Of a DNA stretch of 64,000 nucleotides, positions 29,772-39,772 are shown piece by piece. Both the position numbers and the translations under genes were made by a program. The stretch spans positions 11,443,557 through 11,507,556 of the forward strand of contig NW_020954630.1 of assembly GCF_900497805.2 (NCBI RefSeq), in the 5' to 3' direction. The notes beneath the pieces were generated by a model. That model made no database searches. It was not told the DNA's origin and was given only the letters and a program-made list of their open reading frames with translations. The DNA is from Vombatus ursinus (lineage: Eukaryota; Chordata; Mammalia; Diprotodontia; Vombatidae). How positions within the stretch are numbered: position 1 is the first letter of the stretch; every line of letters begins with the position of its first letter.

Positions 29772-29829
29772 AAAAAGAAACAGCTTTACCATTAAGCCTA
29801 TAGGCTTATTGGTAAAGCTGTTTCTTTTT
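29772..29829. repeat. 58-bp near-perfect palindrome
   Basis: The 29-base left arm (29772-29800) is the reverse complement of the right arm (29801-29829) with a single mismatch (29792/29809) and no loop. The centre is AAGCCTATAGGCTT and the outer ends are A5 and T5. It abuts the L1 3' terminus and is not part of the L1 consensus that I know. Confidence 0.92.
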
Positions 29830-29885
29830 TTGTTCTGAGAATAATTTCTGACCTCCAGGTTTTCAACCGTCATAATAAAAACAAA

Positions 29886-30020
29886 ACTCTAGGGCTAGTA
29901 GGTCACTTGGAGATCAGTTTATTCATCCTCATTAATTTCAGAGAAGAGACTGAGACTTAGAGAAACTTGTGTCTTGTCCAAGTTCACACAACTAGTTAGT
30001 GTCAGGACTTGGGTTTGATC
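29886..30020 (-). mobile_element. MIR-class SINE, antisense, old
   Basis: CTAGTAGGTCACTTGGAGATC, AGAGACTGAGACTTAGAG and TTCACACAACTAGTTAGTG. Confidence 0.7.
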
Positions 30021-30071
30021 AATGAAAGGATGGTAAGACCATCCTTGGCCAAGGCCAGGACTTGTGGGATA

Positions 30072-30247
30072 AGAAAAAGAAGGCTGGATTCGAAGTTAGA
30101 GAACTGGGTTTGGATTCTGGCTCTGCCACCTCACTGCTTGTGACCATGGAAAAATCACTTTCTCTCTCTGGATTTTAATTTTCTTATCTGGGAAATAAGG
30201 AGGTTGGACTAGATGTCATCTCAGGTACTTTCTGGTTCTAAATCTAT
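30072..30247 (+). mobile_element. MIR-like SINE
   Basis: AAGGCTGGATTCGAAGTTAG, GGCTCTGCCACCTCACTG, GGTTGGACTAGATGTCATC and GGTTCTAAATCTATACC. Confidence 0.8.
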
Positions 30248-31390
30248 ACCCAGATTCCCTCTGTGGCAGACTGTGGGCATCGGGAGAGTGTAGCCACAAG
30301 TGGTAGGTAGAGGTCCAGCTAGGGAGACAATTTATATGAGGAAAGTCAGACAGAAAGTATCAGAGGCCTGGCTACCTTCAGAAAGCAAAGCATAACCCAA
30401 ACGGTTCCTTCCTGCTCTAATATTCTGTCCATTTGTGTGAGTGGGTAATGATAGAATGCAGAACAGAATAGAGGGGGAGATGTTTTAGGAATAAGGAGAC
30501 ACTCTTAAGAGGCCCTTACATCAATCACTTCATGGAGCTAACTCCCTCCTCCAGTGATAAATTTCCAAGGAAGTTCAAACTGCTTGGTTTGAATCCTAAA
30601 TCCAAAGAGAACCAATGCATCTTTGAGAGCTGGTCCTAGGAATATGCTTAATTCAGATTTGAATTTCCCAGAGGATAGTGTTTCATCTACTTCCTTTGGA
30701 AAGACTGATTACATTCTCTGCATGAATTTCAACAGAAGTATGCTTTTCTGCTGTAGAGTTTACATTTTTCTACTCCTCCTAAATATTTAGTCCTGGATCT
30801 TGCTTCCTAGGCCCCTCACATAGTGAAAATAAGCTCCTCCTTTATGTAAATAAGTTGGAACCTGTGGAGGCCATTGGAACACATAAGCTCAGGCTGTTTG
30901 GACTTACGAGGCTGGGAGCTATTTCTTATTTCTCAGGCAGCAGCTATTTAACATGACCTAAGTCAAGCTCAGTCCTGGGTCGTCCATTTTGTCTGTGCTA
31001 TCAGGAAACGTGTTTGGCATTTTGCCCACAGTAGCAATATTCATTATCTGTGGGGTCCCTGTAAAGTAATTTGACCAATTTTCTTGTGCGTCTTATTACT
31101 TCAAGCCCTGAATGTTACCAATGGGGCTGATCAATACTCATGGATGCAATGGACAGATTTAGGGCACAGGTAAGTGGAGAAGGAAAAAAAAGAGGAAGAA
31201 AAAAAGAGATTAAGAGAGGAGAAACAGAAGAGTGAAGAGGAGGAAAAATAAGAAAAAGATAAAAACTTGAGAGGAAAAAATGGCGGGTGAAATGGTGTCA
31301 CAGAAGTAGTTTGTGGCATGGGAACAATGTTTTGTTTTGGATCAGACCTGTGAGTCTAAACCTGCTCTGGCATTTGTAGTCTTTCACAGC
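30248..31390. other. Repeat-poor block with purine-rich tract
   Basis: No transposon is recognised. A strongly asymmetric A/G tract lies at about 31178-31275 (GGAAAAAAAAGAGGAAG and similar units). The minus-strand frame of 62 codons across it (rich in S and F) is a composition artefact. No exon supported. Confidence 0.5.
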
Positions 31391-31394
31391 TGCT

Positions 31395-31500
31395 AAAGAA
31401 CACGGAAAAGTTAAATGACCCACTCAGGATCTCACAGTCAGTATGCATCAGAGGGAGGACTTGAACCCTTTCTTCCTGACTCCTCCTAACTCTCCATGAA
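31395..31500 (-). mobile_element. MIR fragment, antisense
   Basis: AAAGTTAAATGACCCACTC, GATCTCACAGTCAGTATGC and GGACTTGAACCCTTTCTTCC. Confidence 0.65.
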
Positions 31501-31752
31501 CATGGCCACACATTGCCAGTGTTACTAATGGAATATTAAGAGAAGTTATGACTGGGGTTAAAGATCATTGCATAGCTCAGGTTTTCATCTTGGGGTAACT
31601 GGGTTAATAATGAGCTAAGATTATGGTGATATTTGGTTATAATGATTAAATTATAGTATTATTTTACCTTTTTGTTAATATTACATTGTCTGTTTACAAA
31701 AAGTTCTGTGGATTTAAAAAAAATTACTATTATTTCCTGATGATTCTGTTCC

Positions 31753-32003
31753 TTCAATAATAATGAAAATAATAATAATTAGTTTGTAGTTCTTTAAGAC
31801 GTACAACATACTTTACAAATATTATCTCATTTTATCCTCACAAAAAACCTGGGAGGTAGATGCTATTATCATCCCCATTTCATAGATGAGAAAACCGAGG
31901 CAGAAAAAGGTTAAGTTACTTGCCCAGGGTTATAAAATAGTTTGAGGCTATATTTGACACCATGATTCCATTATTGATACCATGTTCAGTACTCTCTATT
32001 CAC
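31753..32003 (-). mobile_element. MIR-class SINE with tail, antisense
   Basis: AATAATAATTAGTTTGTAG, ACATACTTTACAAATATTATC, AAAACCTGGGAGGTAGATGC, ATCCCCATTTCATAGATGAG and GTTACTTGCCCAGGGTTAT. Confidence 0.88.
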
Positions 32004-32004
32004 T

Positions 32005-32875
32005 AACCAAGAAATATAGTTAATCAAAAGAAAATAATTGTTATGCCTGACCACATGGTATTTTCTGTAGTCCCCCACCTCTCTGTTGAAAGGAAATTGG
32101 TGTCCTTTGCCATGAGTCTCCTGAAGCCATACCAGTGATACTTTATGCAAAATTGTACAGATTGGGCCCATGTTATATGAGGTGTGCCTATAAGTGCTTT
32201 TTAATTTCTTTCAAAGCACTGTCTTTGTCTTGAGTAGCTGATACAAGATGACCAGTAATGCCCAAATAGAGTTATGCAGGCATGGAAATGAGAATGAAAT
32301 ATAATTGGAGACATTCAGTAAAGAAGAGATTAATTCTTTTTCTACTTTTAAACTTCATTCCACTCAAGTTTAGATGAATCTTTAGAAAAATAAAAAAAAA
32401 ATTCTAAGTATAATTAAGCATCTTGTCACTAATTAAACTATGACAATCTCAACTTCTCCGTATTTCTCCCAGTTGGGCTGAATATGGATATTTTGACCTC
32501 ATCCATTTCAATGTATCCTTGGTTGTTCTTCTGAATACAAATGTTAGTTATATATATTTTTTAACATCTTCTGCTTTTTACTTGGAGCAACAGATGATCC
32601 CAAGTGACTTTTTGTTTCTTTCTAACTCTTCTTTTTCTTCAGTGCCATTGTCATTCTTCATGCCCCCAAATGTTTCTAATCCACTCAGTAATGCTGCCTC
32701 TGGGAAAATGATATAAGTAAGTCCTTAAAGGGGCCATAACTTTATTCCCTTCTGAATGTAACAAACTATGAATTTAATGGAATTTAAAAGGTTTGTTCAT
32801 AAGATAAAACTCAAATTCAGGAAGTACTCCATATTTTTAATCTTTTGCCACAGCTAAAAAACTTTATTATCTATG
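32005..32875. other. Unique DNA, nothing recognised
   Basis: Short frames (61-65 codons) without motifs. No repeat family recognised. AT-rich. Confidence 0.45.
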
Positions 32876-32877
32876 GA

Positions 32878-33240
32878 GTCCCCATTAGACACTAAGCATT
32901 GAGCTAGGTCTTGAAAAGGATATTAAAAAAAAGACAATTTCTGATTTAGATCATTTTACTATATGACTAGGAAAGTAAAACTAACACTCATGAAAAGATT
33001 TGTGAACAATGTCACACTATATACCTAAGTTTCAAACTGTGTGGCTTAGATTACAAGGAGAAAAAAAAAGATGGAAATCTTGTTTATTGTGGGAAGACAT
33101 CAAGGAGTAATATGATACTTGATTTGGGCCATAAAGGATGATTATGTTATGGCTAGAAAAGGGCATTTTAGGTGATGGAACCTACCTGAGCAGAAGCATA
33201 GAGATGAGAACACACATTATAGATACAGGAGACAGGAAAA
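32878..33240 (+). mobile_element. Ancient 'gtgccaggcac' repeat, old copy A
   Basis: The left end reads TCCCCATTAGACACTAAGCA, TTGAGCTAGGTCTTG. The right end reads AAAAGGGCATTTTAGGTGATGG and AGCAGAAGCATAGAGATGAG, corresponding to the distal block GCATTCCAGGCATGG..AAAGGCA of the same family at 33490-33862. Confidence 0.5.
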
Positions 33241-33279
33241 AAATATAGATCCACAGCAGGAATGAACAATCTTAGTAGC

Positions 33280-33483
33280 GCACTTTTACATCTCTTTCAA
33301 AACACTTTTCTCAGAACAACTCTATAAAGTATGTATTATTAAAATTTATCATTATTTTCTATAGATAAGGACACCAAGGTTAAGTGCTTACTCTAGGTTA
33401 TATACAGACATAGTTGGTAAGTAGAGGACCTAGGTAGGACTCAATTCCCAAGTGTTCTGACTCTGTACCTAGTATTCTTCCTG
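33280..33483 (-). mobile_element. MIR-class SINE, antisense
   Basis: CACTTTTACATCTCTTTCAA, AGAACAACTCTATAAAGTATG, AGATAAGGACACCAAGG and CTAGGTAGGACTCAATTCCC. Confidence 0.72.
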
Positions 33484-33489
33484 TTATTT

Positions 33490-33862
33490 CCATCAATCAG
33501 TTAACAAAGACTTAGCACCTATTCTGTGCCAGGCATTATGCTATATGTTGAGGACACAAATTCAATAACTGAAACAATCTCTACTCTCATGGAGTTCCCA
33601 TTGCAATGGTGATGCAGCAAGGTTATTTATCAGTATAGATAGAAGAGATATAAGACAAAGAATAAACATAGAAGAGTTTGAGAGGAGAGAAGGACATTAG
33701 CAATTGAGGGGATCAGGAAAGGCTTCACAGAGAAGGTGTTGTTTGTCTTGTAGGAAGAGAGGGATTCTTTAAGGTGGAGGCGAGGAGAGAGTGCATTCCT
33801 GGCTTGGGGCATAGCCAGTGCAAAGACACAGAGATTCAGTGTCATGTGTGAAAGAGAGGTGA
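33490..33862 (+). mobile_element. Ancient 'gtgccaggcac' repeat, long copy B
   Basis: The segment begins ATCAGTTAACAAAGACTTAG and CACCTATTCTGTGCCAGGC. It continues AACAATCTCTACTCTCATGG and reaches the distal part GGGGATCAGGAAAGGCTTC, GAGAGAGTGCATTCCTGGC, AGTGCAAAGACACAGAG. It is a long copy (about 370 bases) of a family shared at 38859, 61552 and 62470. I associate it with L2-related ancient repeats, but the exact name is uncertain. Confidence 0.65.
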
Positions 33863-34246
33863 ATTTGGCTTTACTTCTGAGTGTGGGAGAGGAAATAACG
33901 TACTATCCCTAAAATTAATTTTGTGTAGGTTATGCTTTATGACCTAGTCACTGACAGTGCCATATAGAAGGATTGACTGAGCTGACTTAGTCCCTTGGGT
34001 GTGAAATACAAACATACTTGAAAGCTCAATAGAATTTCATTTGCTAATGGACTTTAATCAACAGGTAACCTGTGAACTAAGTAAACAAATGGTTTATTTG
34101 TTGAAAGAGCAAACATTCATTTGCAATTTATTCTTTCTTTCTTCAAACATTAACCAATGTCTATTTTTAAAGAGTAAAGCATGAAATGATGTCTACAAGC
34201 CTAACGGTAATTCATAGAATGAATAGAGGTTGTATTTATCAAATTC
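33863..34246. other. Repeat-free block, candidate conserved non-coding DNA
   Basis: The stretch 34025-34190 (TTTGCTAATGGACTTTAATC, CAACAGGTAACCTGTGAAC, AAACAAATGGTTTATTTG) contains AT-rich homeodomain- and fork-head-like sites and no transposon. This is composition-based suspicion only. Confidence 0.3.
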
Positions 34247-34375
34247 ACAGTAGTGTAGAACTTAGAGCTGGGAGGGACCTTAGAGATTGATCATCTAGGC
34301 CAGACACATCATTTTGTAAGTGAGGAAAGTGAGACCCAGAGAGTGAAATTTTTCATCCAAGTTCAGCCCAGTCCA
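34247..34375 (-). mobile_element. MIR-class SINE, antisense, truncated
   Basis: TTAGAGCTGGGAGGGACCTT, GAGATTGATCATCTAGGCC and GTGAGACCCAGAGAGTG. Confidence 0.78.
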
Positions 34376-34377
34376 GT

Positions 34378-34495
34378 AGCCTGTGGTCCCTTCAATACAG
34401 GTATTCCCTCCAACCAATGTAAACTGCAATTCATCCATGTCTGCCTAGTCGTTTATAACCTGGGTCCACCTCCTCTTATCCCATCCTATGTGATT
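34378..34495. repeat. Unnamed dispersed repeat, copy 2
   Basis: Resembles 4495-4620 (see that entry). It sits exactly between two antisense MIR pieces, so it may be an insertion into a MIR-rich patch. Confidence 0.4.
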
Positions 34496-34496
34496 T

Positions 34497-34700
34497 CATA
34501 GGATCATCAATTTTGGGCTGGAAGATGCTACTTAGAGATCATCTAGTCAAAATCCCTCATTTTATAGATGAAGAAACAGGTCCACAGAGTTTAAATGACT
34601 TGTCCAAAGTTAAACAGGTAGTAAATGGCACAGCTGCGATTTTAATCCATATTCATTGCCACCAAATCTAGTACTCTTTCTACCATACCATGCTGCCTCA
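34497..34700 (-). mobile_element. MIR-class SINE, antisense, full
   Basis: CATAGGATCATCAATTTTGG, GCTGGAAGATGCTACTTAG, CTCATTTTATAGATGAAGAA and ends CTACCATACCATGCTGCC. Confidence 0.85.
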
Positions 34701-34732
34701 ATGTTCGACATGTTACTAGTGCTTTCCCTATA

Positions 34733-34965
34733 GGCAGCTATAGGTGGTATAATGGATAGAGTGATAGGCCTGGAGCTAGAAAGATTTGAGTTCAAATCCT
34801 GCTTTAGACACTTACTCTGACCCTGGGCAACTCACTTAAACCCTGTCTTCTTCAACTGTAAAATGAGATAATAATAGCACCTATCTCCTCAGATTGTTAT
34901 GAGGATCAAACAAGATAATATTTATAAAGTACTTAGCACATTGTCTGACACATAGTGCTTAGTGA
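34733..34965 (+). mobile_element. tRNA-SINE with MIR-type tail
   Basis: AGGCAGCTATAGGTGGTATA, TTTGAGTTCAAATCCTGC, AAAATGAGATAATAATAGC and CTTAGCACATTGTCTGACAC. Confidence 0.87.
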
Positions 34966-34979
34966 GATTGTTTTCTTCC

Positions 34980-35195
34980 TTCAAAACTAACTTTATTTAA
35001 CTATTTTGTATGTTTTAATATATTTATTAACTTTGTATTTATGCTGTATGTGTTTTATATATACTTTTAATCTCCCCCATTAGAATGGAAGTTCTTTGAG
35101 AGAAGGATATGTTTTATTGTCTGTCCTTGTTCCTTCTGAGCTTAGTAATGGCTGACATATACTAGGCAGTTAACAAATACTTGTTGATTATACAT
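34980..35195 (+). mobile_element. L2 LINE 3' end
   Basis: AACTTTGTATTTATGCTGTA, CCCCATTAGAATGGAAGTTC, TTTGAGAGAAGGATATG and CAGTTAACAAATACTTGTTG. Confidence 0.87.
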
Positions 35196-35799
35196 TTATC
35201 GGATGACATTTCTCTGTAATTTCTTGTTTATAAGCTGATGCAGCCTGCTCCTGTCCCTCATGTACCTCTAGTGGGGCTAGCATTTTAATCTTTAATCTTT
35301 CGATAATAGCATTCTTTTTATTATACTCCAATGCCTTTCTTGTTAGAAAAAGAAAGCAAATTTCTTCTGGGTTGTGCTTTTGGAGTTATCCATTTTGTTG
35401 AGTGACTTATTTTAGAAATTGCTCAATAGTGACCTTATTGACAGTCCTTATTGTTGTGGCTACAGGTCAAATCCTGTTCCACTAAATATCTTTACAACCC
35501 AAATCCTCCACATAATAAGGGGAATTTTAAGCCCCAGGGGATGGCTCACTTATTAGAACAATATTCATCTGCACAAAATTTTGGTACAACTAGTCCCGAG
35601 GAGTCTGTTGTTACAGGAGTTCCTCCTCATAGGAAATGATCAAGCAGGATGCATAAAGACTTAATGGGTTTCATCTTAATTAGAACTAAGCCAGAGCACA
35701 TGGACTAGGACGTCTTTGGGGTCTCTTGCATCACCTAAATAGACATGAATGGAAACTGTACGTCTCTCTATTCTTCACACATGAAGCTCTATCTCTTAA
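35196..35799. other. Unique DNA, nothing recognised
   Basis: A 62-codon plus frame (35451-35639) has no motif. No transposon recognised. Confidence 0.45.
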
Positions 35800-36040
35800 C
35801 TCTTGCCCTTTGTCCTGACTGTCCCACATGCCTTGAATGTACTCCTTTCCTATCTTACCCTCATAGTCAGTCCATCTATTCCTTTAAGATGCAGCTCGGG
35901 TACCATCTTCTGCATTAACCCTTTCCTGATTCCCTCACCCCTACCCCAGTTAGTGCCCCCTCTCTCAGACTACCTTGTATTTAGCTACTTTGTATGTAAC
36001 AGTTTTTTTCACTTTATATTTATGCTGTGTGTCTGTATAC
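35800..36040 (+). mobile_element. L2 LINE 3' end, left part
   Basis: TTAAGATGCAGCTCGGGTAC, CATTAACCCTTTCCTGATTC, CCTTGTATTTAGCTACTTTG and TTATATTTATGCTGTGTG. A compound dinucleotide array then grew inside the element. Confidence 0.9.
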
Positions 36041-36042
36041 TA

Positions 36043-36090
<48 letters not shown>

Positions 36091-36092
36091 TA
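36041..36092. repeat. (TG)n(TA)n(CA)n self-complementary array
   Basis: TATGTGTGTGTG passes to a TATATA run and then ACACACACACACACA. As written, the whole 52-base block can fold on itself. It is embedded in an L2. Confidence 0.95.
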
Positions 36093-36233
36093 ATGTCTCC
36101 TGTATTGGAATATGAGCTTCATGTTAGTAGGGATTGTTTCATTTTTTGTATTTTTCTGCCTTGTACCTAGCAGCAGTGCCTGGCAGTACTAGGTGCTTAG
36201 TAAATACTTGATTGACTTATTGATTGATTAAAT
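36093..36233 (+). mobile_element. L2 LINE 3' end, right part
   Basis: AATGTCTCCTGTATTGGAAT, TGCCTTGTACCTAGCAGC and TAGGTGCTTAGTAAATACTT. Confidence 0.88.
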
Positions 36234-37017
36234 CCTGTTGTTTTAGATGAGCAGACTGCCTTTGTGTCAGTAAGGTAATAAATTTGTATAAGTCTAATAG
36301 AAGTGGGCATCCCATCCTGCTTCTAGGTCTCTTTAATTAGAGATGACTGAGATGGGATAGCCTTGGTGGGGGGGTGGTGGAAGGAGATGGTTTCATCTTA
36401 TCCTTTAGATTCTTGCTAAAATGGTAGTTTCTCTGCTGAAAGAGCTGAAACCACTAGCCAGATTAGGAGGGGGAATTACAGTTCTCAGAGAGAGTGATAG
36501 CTATCATGGGATATCTGAGAGAACTAATGGCCTAGGAGAGAGGAGGTTTTTGCTAACAGTGTTCTGTGCAGCCTGCCTGTGATGATAGGAACCTGCCCAA
36601 TTATTGTAGGGGTAGTGAGAATATGTTGATTTTCAGAATGTCCATACCTTCTTGGTTGTAAGTGTGGCAAAAATAAATTTTTTGCCATATCCATTCTTGG
36701 AGGGAAGGACCCAAATATGGGCCAGTGATGTAGTACCCTTGGGTAAGACGGTGATTGTTGTCTATAAATGAAAACAAGGAAAACAATCCATTTGCTCCAG
36801 GAAATGGCTCTGGATTAAAGTCTATCAGTGAATGGGGAGCTAGAGTGGGGATGCTAAGAGGAGCAGATTTCATAAGTAGGGAGTAAATTATTGTGGAAAG
36901 AGATTCCCGCTACAGGAATGTGGAGATTCACTTTCATCAGGGCTTATTGGTTTAGGCCAGAGAGCCCAAACCCTGCTTAGGGTGTAATTAGGGTAGAAAG
37001 GACTTGTGACCATCATC
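36234..37017. other. Unclassified DNA
   Basis: A minus frame of 90 codons (36601-36873) shows no motif. A short G-rich patch (GGGGGGGTGGTGG, about 36369) is present. No family recognised. Confidence 0.4.
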
Positions 37018-37024
37018 CCCACTA

Positions 37025-37100
37025 TCCTCTCCTCTCCTCTCCTCTCCTCTCCACTCCTCTCCTCTTCTCTCCTCTCCTCTCTCTCTGTCTCTCTCTCATC
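37025..37100. repeat. (CTCCT)n pentanucleotide array
   Basis: CTCCT units with a few CTTCT or CACTC variants, ending in CTCTCTGTCTCTCT. Strong strand asymmetry. The Arg/Glu-rich minus frame across it is an artefact. Confidence 0.95.
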
Positions 37101-37117
37101 TTCCATTTCTCCCCTAT

Positions 37118-37650
37118 TTCTTCCTTATCCTTCAGAAACTCTTACCTGATCCTATCATTCCTACCAGTTATCATCCTATATCTCTCCTCCCCTTTTCATC
37201 TTAATTCCTTGAAAAAGCCAGTGCCTTCACTTCTCCTCCCTGTCTACTAAACTCCCTTCAGTATAGCTTCTGACCTCATCATTCAAGTGAGATGGCTCTA
37301 TGCAGTTACTAATAATCTCTTAATTGCCAACTGTAAGAGTCTTTTCTTGATCTTTATCCTTCTTGAAACTCCTCCCATCCCCTCCTCTTGCAGCATTTGA
37401 TCACCTTTTCCTGCCTGCTCTCTTTTCTTGAGGTTTTTAGGACCAGTCTCTTTAGTTCTCCAACCTGCTTAACTGCTCCTTTTAAGTCTCTTTAACTGCA
37501 TCTTCATCCAGTCATGCCTACCCACTTTGGGTGTCCCTTAAGGCCGTTTTTTCCCCATTTTTTCTCTATGTTCTCTTATTTGATCTTAGTAGTTCCCATT
37601 GGTTCAATTATCATCTCGATGAAGACAATTCTCAGATCTGTGTATTTATG
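37118..37650 (+). mobile_element. L2 LINE, reverse-transcriptase coding region
   Basis: CAGTTATCATCCTATATCTC (the NYRPIS block) is followed by TTCCTTGAAAAAGCCAGTGC, CTCTTAATTGCCAAC and ATTTGATCACCTTTTCCTGC (AFDHLLL). The frame then yields FNYHLDEDNSQICVF, where the family has YNYHLYADDSQLYI, so the catalytic YADD has become DEDN. Frame breaks show a dead copy. The 3' part of the L2 is not present downstream. Confidence 0.82.
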
Positions 37651-38014
37651 GGGAGATATTCTGATGATGATTACATGGGGGAAGGAAGAGATGAAGTTTC
37701 TTACCTGAGTTCTAGATTTTCACATACACAATTAGATGTGAAACAGATTTCAGAGGGCTGAGAAGCAGCAGCCTAGTAGTCATGGAAACTCACAGAACCG
37801 AGTTAATTCCAAGGCCAAGAACAGGTAGGAGGTTAGCCAGGAGGATATTCAAGAAGAGTAAGCCCAGTGATTATAGATAATGCATAGAACCAAGATTGTC
37901 TATAAGACCCTGTGAAATTGTTATCTTTTCCCTATTGAGTGTTTCCTATATCTCCAATCTTAGGTATATTTTGCACATTAAAATGCTTCAGTGACCTTTT
38001 TTATTTGGGGAGGC
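37651..38014. other. Unique DNA, nothing recognised
   Basis: A spacer between L2 and antisense L1, with no motif. Confidence 0.4.
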
Positions 38015-38575
38015 ATCTCCACGGCCAGTTTTTCTCCTTTTCACTTCCCCCTCACCATTTTAAAATAAAACAAAACTTTGTGACAAATGAAAACAGTCAA
38101 GCCAAACAAACCAACACATTGGCTGTCTTTGAAAATGCATGCTTATTCTTCGACATCACTTCTTTGTCAAGATGTGGGTCCTCATCACTAGTCCTCTGTA
38201 GTTGTCATTAGTTGTATTGACCAAAGTTCTTAAGTCTTTCAATTGTTTTTCTGTCCAATGTTGTAGTTATTGCACAAGTCATTCTCCTGGTTCTGCTCAC
38301 TTCACTACATCAGTTCATGCCAGTGTTCCCAGGTTTTTTGAATCAATTCCTTTCATCATTTCTTATGGCTTAATAATATTATGTTACATTTATATTCTAT
38401 AGTTTGTTCAGTCCTTTTCCAATTGATGGATAATCCCTTAATTTCCAGTTCTTTGCCATGACAGAAAGTACACTCTATCTGTATGTATACATGTAGGTCT
38501 TTTTCCTCTTTCTTTGATCTCTTTGGGATATAGACATATTAGTGGTATTACTAGGTCAAAGGGAAGTCTTCATTT
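38015..38575 (-). mobile_element. L1 LINE 3' end, antisense
   Basis: ACAGTCAAGCCAAACAAACC (3' UTR), ATTCTCCTGGTTCTGCTCAC, CTTCACTACATCAGTTCATG, TTTCCAATTGATGGATAATC, TCTTTGATCTCTTTGGGATA and TAGTGGTATTACTAGGTC run in the same order as the antisense L1 at 12841-13545. They are the reverse complement of the ORF2 C-terminus. Confidence 0.83.
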
Positions 38576-38576
38576 T

Positions 38577-38706
38577 TATAGATAAGGGAGTTTAAATTCA
38601 TAGAGATTAAGCAACCCATTGACATGAAGCTAGTAAGCCACAGATCTAGACCTTAGGTGATGGAATACTTCAAATGAAACATTCTTTTAACCATACCATG
38701 CTGCTT
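38577..38706 (-). mobile_element. MIR-class SINE, antisense
   Basis: TTTTATAGATAAGGGAGTTT, GAAGCTAGTAAGCCACAG and TTTAACCATACCATGCTGC. Confidence 0.72.
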
Positions 38707-38858
38707 CTCACTCTAGTGGAATGCAGTGAAACAGATTTCACAAGAGAAGCCCAATGCAGCAGAGGATCCAGATGTGATAAAAAATTGATTTGTAAAGTGA
38801 CATTTAGGAATCCTTTGATAAAAGCAGAATTATAACCAGCAATTTTTGCATCTGGAAC

Positions 38859-39010
38859 AATCAATCAATCAATCAATGTTTATTGAGCACCTCCTATGTG
38901 CCAGGCACTGTGCTAAGTGCCAGGGATACAAAAAGAGGTGAAAGGCAATCCCTGTCCTTAAGGAGCTTACAGTCTAATGGGGGAGAAAACATGTAGCACA
39001 GAATGTACAG
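38859..39010 (+). mobile_element. Ancient 'gtgccaggcac' repeat, best copy
   Basis: CAATCAATCAATCAATGTTT, ATTGAGCACCTCCTATGTGC, CAGGCACTGTGCTAAGTGCC, AATCCCTGTCCTTAAGGAGC and TTACAGTCTAATGGGGGAG form a well-preserved module. Its first block resembles the tail of MIR and L2 read in the other direction. Copies at 19600, 25169, 33490, 61552 and 62470. Confidence 0.8.
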
Positions 39011-39397
39011 AAAGAGGAAGATCACAGAACATCAGGAAACCACTTTTACTTGGAGTGAGTTGTTAATTAGATGCTAAGCTTAGCTGTCTTTATAATGGTA
39101 GAGTACTCTAAAGTTTGTTGTCTTGGAGAAAAGTTCCAGTCACCCCAGGTTATGATTCTGATTATAGGACTTTTGATTGTTGTTATTTGCTGGATATAGA
39201 ATATCTCATCTTTCATTAAATTTTAATAAACTTTTAATAAAACTTCTTTTTGCTACCATATAGGTAGCATCAAAAGCTGGGGAGTATATTCAGAAACCAG
39301 GCAGTATAATCTGAGGTTTCCCTTTTGGGTAGTTTGGCAAAGAATTTCTGCCAAATTTCTGGGTGTAGCTCAAGCTATTCGAAACCCTTGAAGGTTA
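39011..39397. other. Unique DNA, nothing recognised
   Basis: AT-rich with no recognised motif. Confidence 0.4.
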
Positions 39398-39405
39398 TTC
39401 TAGTA

Positions 39406-39540
39406 CAGAAGTGGGGAACCTGTGGGCTCGAGGTCACATGTGACCTTCTAGGTCCTCAAGGGTGGCCTTCAGTCAAAGGGCTGCCCTTGAGGACCTAGAG
39501 GACCACATGTGCCCTCAAGGCCACAGGTTCCCCATCCCTG
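39406..39540. mobile_element. hAT-type MITE, complete, with 8-bp target duplication
   Basis: The 135-bp element begins CAGAAGTGGGGAACCTGTG and ends CAGGTTCCCCATCCCTG. A perfect 8-bp duplication TTCTAGTA flanks it (39398-39405 and 39541-39548), the length typical of hAT transposons. The two halves are nearly complementary throughout (GACCTAGAGGACCACATGTG against CACATGTGACCTTCTAGGTC), so it folds as one long hairpin. It has no coding capacity. Confidence 0.93.
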
Positions 39541-39591
39541 TTCTAGTACAACAGGGCATCTCTGTCCAAAGGTCCTGTTTTGGTTAGTATA

Positions 39592-39772
39592 GCATGGTAG
39601 AAGGAAAGATTAGAAATCAAATAGAAACCTAGATTTTATCCCAGCACTGCCACTGTTAACTTGGGCAAAAATCACTTAATCTCTCTAGGCTTCTGGTGCC
39701 TTATCTGTTAAATAGGTGAGTTGGGGTAGATTATTTTCATATTCCATTTCAACCCTAAAGTTCTGTAAGTCT
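39592..39772 (+). mobile_element. MIR-like SINE, old
   Basis: TAGTATAGCATGGTAGAAGG, CAGCACTGCCACTGTTAAC, AAATCACTTAATCTCTCTAG and TTCTGTAAGTCTA. Confidence 0.75.
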
